Source: Methylovulum psychrotolerans
Lineage (GTDB): Bacteria > Pseudomonadota > Gammaproteobacteria > Methylococcales > Methylomonadaceae
Length of the DNA stretch: 44,824 nucleotides
Direction of reading: 5' to 3'
Assembly: GCF_002923755.1 (NCBI RefSeq)
Contig: NZ_PGFZ01000009.1
Span: 22,345-67,168 of the forward strand
Below the pieces are notes generated by a model. That model made no database searches, was not told the DNA's origin, and worked only from the letters and a program-made list of their open reading frames with translations. Within the stretch, counting starts at the first letter, position 1. Each line of letters begins with the position of its first letter. Of this stretch, positions 33,655-39,922 are shown piece by piece. Both the position numbers and the translations under genes were made by a program.

Positions 33655-35283
33655 AAACAAAACAGAACGTTAAACGGCGCATTCCCGATTGTCGCCGCCG
33701 CCTTGGGCAATAGCTTGGGCGTAAAAGTCAGGGTCGGCGGATGTGTTGCCCAAACTGACGGCAAGACAATCACCATTCCGGCGTATAACCAGGATGACCC
33801 GTATTATAAGGACATTGCTTGGGGATATTTGGCGCACGAAGCGGCACATGTGCGGTTCAGTGATTTTGATGAATTCACACGCGCTGCAACCAACCCAATC
33901 CGCAGAACAATGGTCAATATCCTAGAGGATATCCGCATCGAAAGCGGCATCATCAGGCTTTATCCAGGGACTAAACAGACCCTACAAAAAATGGATGAAC
34001 ACTTGTTCTTGGGCAATAACAGCCGTTCAGACAAACCAATGGCACCCGCCACCATTTTGTCGAATTTTATGTTATTGAGGTTGAGTGCCGATGTCCTGGG
34101 CTTCAAGTCCCTAAATGATGTGGCAGATGCAGCTGAAGCGGATCTGGCAAAGACTTTTCCTGAAGCGTCGGTCACACGTCTGATGGCCTTGCTCTCCGAC
34201 GTGCCTTTCCTACAAAACACCCGTGACTGTGTCAGATTAGCTGACCGCATATTACGGATGTTTGAAGAGGAACGGGAGACAGCGGCACAACATGAACATC
34301 AGGAGCAATTCCCGGAATCTCCACCAGAAGATAGTCCACAACCTCCTGGTCAGGCTAATGATGTGCAAGCTCAAGAACAGGAACAAACGCAATTTTACCA
34401 AATCCTCTCTTCCGTCCTGAATGCGTCTGACGAGGATTTGCCCGTAGACCGTGCAGAAACCATCAGGGACATTTTGGACGGGCAGCACCAAGCCTGTTAT
34501 GACGAAGATGTTGAATTGCCCGTTGCTAGGAAGCCTGAATGTAATGCCGTTCTTGGCCAAGAACTATTAAAAAAGGTACTTGGTCACTCTGCCCGCCTCA
34601 GGTTGGCTCTGCAAAGCTTTGTACAAGGAAGCCAAAACCACAGCCGAAGCCACAAACGCTCCGGCAACAAAATTGACGGCAGCCGTTTGCACAAGTTGGC
34701 TTTAGGCGATTCAAGGTTGTTCGTACATCAAGCACCAAAACAATCGCCGAATGCGGCGTTTGCCATCCTTATTGACGCTTCAGTTTCCATGAACACAGAG
34801 GTCGCCGACACCGGACAAAACCGGATTGGGTTGGCGATGGAAGCGGCCTTGGCCCTGGCGTTGGCATTGGAAGCAATTCCTGGCGTCAATCCATCCGTGA
34901 CCAAGTTCCCGTATGAAGATACCAACGACGTAGTTCCCCTATTGCGGCATGGGCAAAAAGTCAGACCCAATGCTGCGGCTTTTTTGCCTGTCACTAGCGG
35001 ATTAACGCCGCTGTGTTCGGCTTTATGGTATACCGCTTCTTCCGTATTGTCGGCACGCGAGCATCGCAAAATCATTATGGTGCTTAATGACGGACAACCT
35101 GATAATTTGGATGCCACAAGGTCTGTCATTAGACGTTGCGAAGCATCTGGGATAGAGCTCATAGGTGTCGGTATTGGTTATGACACCAGCCACTTGTTCA
35201 GCAGGTCAATTGTTATTAACGACCTGTCTGAATTGGGTACCCAACTGTTTCGCATCAGCCGGGATTTATTGGTTGCCGCTTAA
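33652..35283 (+). CDS. CobT-like VWA-domain protein with HEAAH motif, 543 aa
   Basis: The C-terminal half is a von Willebrand A domain with a MIDAS motif DASVS (Asp375, Ser377, Ser379) in FAILIDASVSMN, and later TSGLTPLCSAL and VLNDGQPDN. This is the expected partner of the MoxR-type ATPase. Near the N-terminus AHEAAHVRFSD (His62, Glu63, His66) resembles a zincin HExxH. The middle is Glu/Gln/Pro-rich and probably disordered. The start at 33652 follows GGAG. The pair may remodel a protein target during element replication or transfer; that is inference. Confidence 0.82.
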   Translation: MKQNRTLNGAFPIVAAALGNSLGVKVRVGGCVAQTDGKTITIPAYNQDDPYYKDIAWGYLAHEAAHVRFSDFDEFTRAATNPIRRTMVNILEDIRIESGIIRLYPGTKQTLQKMDEHLFLGNNSRSDKPMAPATILSNFMLLRLSADVLGFKSLNDVADAAEADLAKTFPEASVTRLMALLSDVPFLQNTRDCVRLADRILRMFEEERETAAQHEHQEQFPESPPEDSPQPPGQANDVQAQEQEQTQFYQILSSVLNASDEDLPVDRAETIRDILDGQHQACYDEDVELPVARKPECNAVLGQELLKKVLGHSARLRLALQSFVQGSQNHSRSHKRSGNKIDGSRLHKLALGDSRLFVHQAPKQSPNAAFAILIDASVSMNTEVADTGQNRIGLAMEAALALALALEAIPGVNPSVTKFPYEDTNDVVPLLRHGQKVRPNAAAFLPVTSGLTPLCSALWYTASSVLSAREHRKIIMVLNDGQPDNLDATRSVIRRCEASGIELIGVGIGYDTSHLFSRSIVINDLSELGTQLFRISRDLLVAA

Positions 35284-35321
35284 CGAAATTGATTTCGGCT
35301 TTTCCTTTAATTAGCGTTTTT

Positions 35322-35387
35322 AACCCAATCGGGAAATTTCCCGGTGATGGGCATTTTCCCGATTTTTTCACGAGAAAAATATATGCC
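35322..35387 (+). promoter_or_regulatory. leader switch L6 (33-codon ORF)
   Basis: A is CGGGAAA (35330-35336), A' TTTCCCG (35337-35343), GGG 35349-35351, B GCATTTTCCCG (35351-35361) and C CGAGAAAAATATATGCC (35371-35387), pairing CG-GAAAA and ATGCC with B. The C arm covers the start of a short ORF at 35383, not of the larger gene at 35481. Confidence 0.55.
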
Positions 35388-35484
35388 TGTTTTTAAGATA
35401 AACCCGAATATCAGCTCCAAATACCAGCAGGAACTAGGGGCAAGGTTGTCCCTAATTTCAGTTTGCTATTGGAGAACCTTATGA
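35383..35484 (+). CDS. short ORF, 33 aa, possible leader peptide
   Basis: MPVFKINPNISSKYQQELGA is the first part of a 33-residue frame that ends in the sequence TTATGA, so its stop overlaps the ATG of the next gene at 35481. It has its own leader switch (L6) placed exactly over its start. Both facts argue that it is translated and coupled to the next gene. An internal hairpin, AAGGTT (in the 35440s) with AACCTT just before 35481, could hide the downstream start until the short ORF is read. Confidence 0.5.
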   Translation: MPVFKINPNISSKYQQELGARLSLISVCYWRTL

Positions 35485-36380
35485 GCCAAGTCGATTCCAA
35501 TTTATTCGACACTTATCCAGAATTACTGAGTTACCCACAATGTCAGTACAGCGATATTGAAATACAGGGTGTCGTCGAGATTAACAGTGACGGCCAGACA
35601 GAAACCCAGTGCCAAATAGATGACGAAAATCCACATTTTTTTTCAGTTTATATCAGGCACAAGGACGGTTGCAGCGAAGTCATCGCCGATGCGGGGCTTA
35701 GCAAGCTTAACGTTTTGCGTGAGTTTTCCCAAAGATTGGCTGACCGGCACCAATGGCGCTATAAAGATTATACGCTGGGCCAGGCTTATTGGCTTGATGT
35801 GTCGCAGATGGCGGGTCATCTTGAAGCCCATGCCCTCAATCAAAAAACTTGGTTTTGCAGGTTATGCAAACAACCGACAAAGCTTATCTTCGGCACGCTG
35901 TCGCTCTGTCAACAATGCCTGGGACTTTTGCCACATATCGGAACTAAGATTATTTCCATCCAAGGCAAAATGTCCGAGACAACAAATGCCGTTGATATTC
36001 TGACTGTTAATAACTCGGAGGGCGTTGTCGACGGCATATTTCCAGAACAGGAAAACTGCTTTTCTGTCGTGTTTCAAAATGGTGTGACGCAATTTTTAAG
36101 TCCTAGGGAAATCACCGACACCCATAACTACCGGATCATCAAAAAACATGATGTGCATTGTTATGTTGTGGTCAGGGTTTCCGCTAGGGGCATTGAAGCC
36201 GAAAGCCACCAGGCAGCAATTGAAAAAGCCGAAGCGGCGCTTGATTTTCATGCCATGCTGAGTACCGGAGCGGATATGGAATATGCCGAAATAGTTATCG
36301 GGCATACTGTTGATGAATTAGGTGATGAAAACTACCTGAACACTGGCCACTACAAAGCCCAATACGCCCCATTTTTTTAG
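35481..36380 (+). CDS. hypothetical protein with zinc ribbon, 299 aa
   Basis: I do not recognise the family. The centre has a four-Cys zinc ribbon, WFCRLCKQPTKL followed by LSLCQQCLGLL. The N-terminal 120 residues are mixed alpha/beta with a DGCSEVIADAGLSKLNVLRE segment that recalls DUF1828-like domains, weakly. RBS TTGGAG precedes the start. It is the last gene of the first switch-controlled unit; a 322-bp gap follows. Confidence 0.6.
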   Translation: MSQVDSNLFDTYPELLSYPQCQYSDIEIQGVVEINSDGQTETQCQIDDENPHFFSVYIRHKDGCSEVIADAGLSKLNVLREFSQRLADRHQWRYKDYTLGQAYWLDVSQMAGHLEAHALNQKTWFCRLCKQPTKLIFGTLSLCQQCLGLLPHIGTKIISIQGKMSETTNAVDILTVNNSEGVVDGIFPEQENCFSVVFQNGVTQFLSPREITDTHNYRIIKKHDVHCYVVVRVSARGIEAESHQAAIEKAEAALDFHAMLSTGADMEYAEIVIGHTVDELGDENYLNTGHYKAQYAPFF

Positions 36381-36702
36381 GCTCACCAAATGGGGCATTT
36401 TTGGGCAAGACTTGCCATTCAATTGTTAATGGCTGTCAGATTATCGGCGGACGGCAAAGACATTTTCGGCCATTTAACGCCCAAAACGTCACTGTACGAT
36501 TGAACTACAGCACAAAAGCAACGTATTTCAATACGGCACAAAAATATTCCAAAAGGAACTGTTAAATCGTGTCTTTTGGCCTTAACCACTTGACGGTATT
36601 GGTATAAAATACAGTCAACGCCATTGCGGAATTTACTGTTTGCGTATTGCTTAAAGACGGTTTTAACGAATTTTTGTAGCTCCCTACGGGACTCAAAAGC
36701 CA
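36381..36702. other. intergenic region, 322 bp
   Basis: It separates two transcription units. A small CGTATT-TCA-AATACG hairpin lies near 36520-36535. No gene, clear terminator or promoter can be assigned by eye. It leads directly into copy 2 of the 121-bp repeat. Confidence 0.35.
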
Positions 36703-36823
36703 GTGCCAGTTCAGCACTTTAAATGACGAATAAACATTGCGACATAGAAACAAAGCAGTTTTACTGTGATTTGAAAACAACGCGGTTCGCCGTAATCTGA
36801 AAACAACACGGCCTTGCCGTAAT
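36703..36823 (+). repeat. 121-bp multi-hairpin repeat, copy 2
   Basis: It has the same length and hairpin order as copy 1. In the third hairpin the arm-loop reads CGG-TTCG-CCG, so the pairing is kept despite change. It precedes leader switch L7. Confidence 0.8.
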
Positions 36824-36840
36824 TTTAAACATTCACCTGC

Positions 36841-36905
36841 TGGGGAAATCACTTCCTTAGTCGGGTAACGTGTGTTTCCCCGGTTTTACCGAGGATACAC
36901 ACATG
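36841..36905 (+). promoter_or_regulatory. leader switch L7 (46-aa protein)
   Basis: A is TGGGGAAATCAC (36841-36852), A' TTCC (36853-36856), GGG 36863-36865, B GTGTGTTTCCCCGGT (36870-36884) and C ACCGAGGATACACACATG (36888-36905). B:C pairs 13 of 15 positions across the RBS to the start codon. The longest B:C helix of the set. Confidence 0.7.
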
Positions 36906-37043
36906 AAAAGCATCATCATTTTAACGTTAGTATTAGGCACTGTCGGCACAGCATTATCTGCCGGTAAACAAGCGTTTGACACAACCGTTCAATTAAACCA
37001 ACAACGTCATGCACAAATTGCTGCACTGACTACAAACCCTTAA
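36903..37043 (+). CDS. small secreted or membrane protein, 46 aa
   Basis: The frame begins MKSIIILTLVLGTVGTALSA, a signal peptide or single membrane helix with a plausible ALSA cleavage site, and continues with a short polar tail ending LTTNP. It is too short for most gene finders. Leader switch L7 lies precisely over its start with GAGGA as RBS, which strongly supports translation. Function unknown; entry exclusion or a lysis-like role is only speculation. Confidence 0.65.
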   Translation: MKSIIILTLVLGTVGTALSAGKQAFDTTVQLNQQRHAQIAALTTNP

Positions 37044-37105
37044 ATTTTAGGCAACTTAGCGTTTCTAAATTTTAACTTTCATCTGAGGATCGCTGTCCTC
37101 ATAAA

Positions 37106-37182
37106 CATCCTTTGGGAGACTTTTGCTCCCTTTGGGTCGCATACAGGTCTCCCTCTTTAATTGATTGGAGATTTTTAATATG
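37106..37182 (+). promoter_or_regulatory. leader switch L8 (ssb)
   Basis: A is GGGAGAC (37114-37120), A' GCTCCC (37125-37130), GGG 37134-37136, B GGTCTCCC (37146-37153) and C TTGGAGA (37165-37171). B pairs fully with A over GGGAGAC, or with the RBS through TCTCC/GGAGA. A further GAGGAT-CCTC hairpin lies just upstream. Confidence 0.6.
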
Positions 37183-37536
37183 CATAACAGTGTCACACTT
37201 GTTGGCCGTTTAGGTAAAGAACCTGAAATTCGTTACACTCAGGAACAAGCACCTATTGCGACCCTATCTATCGCCACCACCGAGTATCGTAAGGATGGCG
37301 CTGCTTCCCATACCGAATGGCATCGCGTCGTTTTGTTTGGCAAATTGGCTGAAATCGTCCGTGACCGTAATCCGAAAAAAGGGTCGATGATTCTTATCGA
37401 AGGCTCACTTCGCACACGCAAATGGCAAGATTCCGCCAAAGTCGATCGTTACACCACTGAAATTATTGCCAACATTTATACAGAACTCGGCTCAAAATCC
37501 GAGCATTCTTCAAATGCTTCTGACAATCCATTTTAG
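37180..37536 (+). CDS. ssb: single-stranded DNA-binding protein, 118 aa
   Basis: This OB-fold protein has NSVTLVGRLGKEPEIRYT at the start, EWHRVVLFGKLAEI and GSMILIEGSLRTRKW, all typical of SSB. The C-terminal tip is DNPF, a shortened version of the DDDIPF tail that recruits partner proteins. It is shorter than chromosomal SSB, as is usual for element-encoded copies. It probably protects single strands during transfer or replication. Start 37180 follows TTGGAG. Confidence 0.92.
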   Translation: MHNSVTLVGRLGKEPEIRYTQEQAPIATLSIATTEYRKDGAASHTEWHRVVLFGKLAEIVRDRNPKKGSMILIEGSLRTRKWQDSAKVDRYTTEIIANIYTELGSKSEHSSNASDNPF

Positions 37537-37615
37537 CGTTGTTTATCAATATGAAATTGGATTAGTATCTGCCTAATGTCATTGACATTTGGCTTTTCTA
37601 TTTCCTAATTTCCAT

Positions 37616-37687
37616 TTCCCCCGCCGGGACAGCTTTTAGCCCTTTCAGGACTTAAGGTGTTCCGGCATTTTTTTAGGAGGTCACATG
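37616..37687 (+). promoter_or_regulatory. leader switch L9
   Basis: A is GCCGGGACA (37623-37631), preceded by CCC. B is TGTTCCGGC (37658-37666) and pairs with A through one wobble. C (AGGAGGTCACATG, 37675-37687) pairs with B only over short TCC/GGA and TGT/ACA blocks, so this copy is weaker. Confidence 0.45.
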
Positions 37688-38041
37688 GTAAAGACATTTC
37701 AAACGCCTGCCCAACAGTACGCCCATGATAAGTCAAATTTCGATATTTTTAACGATTACGATTTTTTATGGGGTAAAGAGTCGGATTCCACTACGCCTTG
37801 GTCGGAGTCGGATATTTTGTGCCTATGTGAAAAATTGTTGGAATCATCACTTGCCAGCTTGTTGGATAGCAGACGTTCATGGAATACCAGAAAAGAAATC
37901 TATTTTTGGATTCTGAACGAATCTGACAAAAATCCTTTCAGTTTCAACAATTGTTGCCAATTTACCGGTGTTGACCACGATGTCATCAGGGATTTTGTCA
38001 TGCAAAAATTCAAACCACAGCTGCTTCGCCAGCTCCATTAA
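37685..38041 (+). CDS. hypothetical protein, 118 aa
   Basis: I do not recognise this protein. It is helical and rich in aromatic residues, with DFLWGKESDS and NTRKEIYFWILNESDKNPFS. There is no membrane segment. AGGAGG is an unusually strong RBS for this region. It lies between leader switches L9 and L10. Confidence 0.6.
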   Translation: MVKTFQTPAQQYAHDKSNFDIFNDYDFLWGKESDSTTPWSESDILCLCEKLLESSLASLLDSRRSWNTRKEIYFWILNESDKNPFSFNNCCQFTGVDHDVIRDFVMQKFKPQLLRQLH

Positions 38042-38109
38042 ACCCATAAGGGGCAATTCCCCTTTTATGGAGTTATTGCCCCTAAAATGAATAGAGGTAT
38101 TAACTCATG
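38041..38109 (+). promoter_or_regulatory. leader switch L10
   Basis: A is AGGGGCAAT (38049-38057), A' TCCCCTT (38058-38064), B AGTTATTGCCCCT (38071-38083) and C AGAGGTATTAACT (38093-38105). B pairs perfectly with A over 9 bases and with C at 11 of 13 positions including a wobble. ACCC lies at 38042-38045. Confidence 0.65.
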
Positions 38110-38580
38110 CCAGAAAAATCAAAATTTATCGTAACTTACGAAATCAATTACGTCCATCGTGTTCAAGTAGGCTTTTTAGCCACCGATAAAGATGCGGCAA
38201 TTCTCTCTGCAAAAGAGGCATTTGATAATGGCACAATTTGGGATGACACCCATGAAATGCCCTTGTTATATGACCAATATATTGAAGTCGGTGACGATTC
38301 CTTAACGTTCAGCGCAGAACCCGTTTCCGATTTCCCGGAACCCGATGAGTCTATAATCGATATCCGCCGCAAAGAGCAAGCTTTCACAGATTGTGACTCC
38401 TTGCTTAAAGACGTGGGTTCTGGATTGAATTTTGCGATGGAAGTTTTTAGTGGGTTGCGATCAGTTCAGCCCGAAAATGCAACGCCAGCTTTTGAGTGCC
38501 CCGACTGCGGCCGTGTTTACGACGATGCCAACCAATGCCTTTCGGACGATTGCCCATCACGGGACGCATCAACTAAATAA
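38107..38580 (+). CDS. hypothetical protein with C-terminal zinc ribbon, 157 aa
   Basis: The C-terminus carries ECPDCGRVYDDANQ followed by CLSDDCPS, a four-Cys zinc-binding unit. The N-terminal 75 residues are alpha/beta with TDKDAAILSAKEAFDNGTIW, similar in style to small element-encoded proteins that begin with a beta-strand YEINYVHRVQV. Family unknown. Confidence 0.6.
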   Translation: MPEKSKFIVTYEINYVHRVQVGFLATDKDAAILSAKEAFDNGTIWDDTHEMPLLYDQYIEVGDDSLTFSAEPVSDFPEPDESIIDIRRKEQAFTDCDSLLKDVGSGLNFAMEVFSGLRSVQPENATPAFECPDCGRVYDDANQCLSDDCPSRDASTK

Positions 38581-38667
38581 AGTCCCGTCCGAGCCTTAAT
38601 ATTTTTTACTGGCCTTACATATCCATTTTCTGGAAGCCAACTCACGATAACTACAACTTATGAAAAT

Positions 38668-38739
38668 CCTGTAAGGAACCACATATCCTTAACGGATGCT
38701 GAGTTTCTTGCAGGCTTAAATATCCTGGAGAAACACATG
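38668..38739 (+). promoter_or_regulatory. leader switch L11
   Basis: A is CCTGTAAGGAAC (38668-38679), A' TCCTT (38686-38690), GG 38694-38695, B GTTTCTTGCAGG (38703-38714) and C CCTGGAGAAACACATG (38724-38739). B pairs with A through two wobbles, and with C as CCTG plus AGAAAC with a small bulge. Confidence 0.65.
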
Positions 38740-39006
38740 CAAACAAGCTGTATACAACAAACACATCAAGTGTCTATTGGACAAGACGAAGTAATTTTCA
38801 CTCACGCCGAAAGCGTCCGTTTTTGGCGGCTCAACAGCATCATGGCGTTACGCGCATGTCGAGCAGAGGAATGCCTAGCCGTTGACCCTGATCATTTAAG
38901 CGTAATCAGAGCCGATAACGCCGAGCTTGTCAAACTTGAAGCGCGGGAAAAAGCAGTCAAAGCCCGTCATGCCCGGATATACAACACCGGCTGTAGAAAA
39001 CACTAG
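38737..39006 (+). CDS. hypothetical protein, 89 aa
   Basis: I do not recognise this protein. It has an N-terminal beta-rich part (HQVSIGQDEVIFTHAESV) and a charged helical end (VKLEAREKAVKARHARIYNT). The leader and the first bases (ATGCAAACAA) are nearly the same as those of the gene at 39164, although the proteins differ. GGAG lies 6 bp before the ATG. Confidence 0.6.
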   Translation: MQTSCIQQTHQVSIGQDEVIFTHAESVRFWRLNSIMALRACRAEECLAVDPDHLSVIRADNAELVKLEAREKAVKARHARIYNTGCRKH

Positions 39007-39095
39007 AACTCAACAAACCTATGAATTTGCTGCTTACTGATTTTTTAAAACCCATTTTTTGACAGAAAACTAAGACAGCCAAATCTATAAACTAT

Positions 39096-39166
39096 CCTGC
39101 AAGGATTCACAATCCTTAATGGATGCTGTGTTCCTTGCGGTGACCAACTTCCTGGAGAAACACATG
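39096..39166 (+). promoter_or_regulatory. leader switch L12
   Basis: A is CCTGCAAGGAT (39096-39106), A' ATCCTT (39112-39117), GG 39121-39122, B GTGTTCCTTGCGG (39128-39140) and C CCTGGAGAAACACATG (39151-39166). It is a sister of L11: C is identical, while A and B have changed together. Confidence 0.65.
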
Positions 39167-39529
39167 CAAACAAAATACACAGCAGAAACACTGAAATTGG
39201 CCCTTGACCAATACATAGGCACGGAGAATTGGTACCATCACTCCTTATTGAAAAAATTTCTTTATACTGATGGCGCCCAATTTTTCTTTCAAGAAACAGA
39301 AAGCTATTGGTTGCTTGACCTGATTACCTTTGAATATTTTCCCTTATTGCAACATGAGCCGTTTTTGTCGATTGTCGTCGAATCAGAATCACAGCAATGC
39401 AAAATCTGTGTTGATGATGGCAATGGTAATGTGCTGGCAACTAAGCATATTTCTTTTAGCACATTAATTTCCGGTATTTGGAAGTTCTATTTGATTGACA
39501 ACGTATTGATGCTTCCGACTGAATATTGA
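39164..39529 (+). CDS. hypothetical protein, 121 aa
   Basis: I do not recognise this protein. It is acidic and aromatic, with FFQETESYWLLDLITFEYFP and ISGIWKFYLIDNVLMLP. The domain may resemble DUF6876, a small single-domain family of mobile elements, but I am not sure. The ATG at 39164 with GGAG at 6 bp is preferred over an in-frame upstream ATG at 39119 that lies inside the leader switch. Confidence 0.6.
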   Translation: MQTKYTAETLKLALDQYIGTENWYHHSLLKKFLYTDGAQFFFQETESYWLLDLITFEYFPLLQHEPFLSIVVESESQQCKICVDDGNGNVLATKHISFSTLISGIWKFYLIDNVLMLPTEY

Positions 39530-39623
39530 TTGGGATACGGTTACAACAGTTAGCCTGCTGAATGTGACTATGCTAAATATCACCTGATAAAATATACATT
39601 TTAATGTTTTATCTTAATTTTTT

Positions 39624-39651
39624 GATGACAATTGTATATACTCTTGTCATC
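39624..39651. promoter_or_regulatory. inverted repeat GATGACAA/TTGTCATC, candidate operator
   Basis: GATGACAA (39624-39631) and TTGTCATC (39644-39651) flank TTGTATATACTC, which looks like a -10 region. It lies about 70 bp before copy 3 of the 121-bp repeat, where the promoter of the third unit may be. Confidence 0.4.
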
Positions 39652-39721
39652 TTTCCAGAATGCAAAGCTTATGTATTGCGGAAAGATGGATTTTTGTGGT
39701 TCCTTTTTGGACCCGAAAGAT

Positions 39722-39843
39722 GTGCCAGTTCAGCACTTTAAATGACGAATAAACATTGAGACATAGAAACAAAGCAGTTTTACTGTACCCTAAAAACAAC
39801 GCGGCATTGCCGCAATCTGAAAACAACACGGCTTTGCCGTAAT
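39722..39843 (+). repeat. 122-bp multi-hairpin repeat, copy 3
   Basis: It has the same order of four hairpins as copies 1 and 2: GTGC-GCAC, CAGT-ACTG, GCGGC-GCCGC and CGGC-GCCG. One extra base is found in the third hairpin (CGGCATTGCCG). It precedes leader switch L13. Confidence 0.8.
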
Positions 39844-39852
39844 CTAAATCAA

Positions 39853-39922
39853 CCCACCGGGGAACCACTTCCCAGGTCGGGCATTTGTGCGTTCCCTGGC
39901 ATTTATTGAGGACTCACAAATG
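39853..39922 (+). promoter_or_regulatory. leader switch L13 (GHKL gene)
   Basis: A is CCGGGGAACCAC (39857-39868), A' TTCCC (39869-39873), GGG 39879-39881, B ATTTGTGCGTTCCCTGG (39883-39899) and C GAGGACTCACAAATG (39908-39922). B:C includes ATTTGTG with CACAAAT over the start codon; ACCC is at 39852-39855. Confidence 0.7.
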
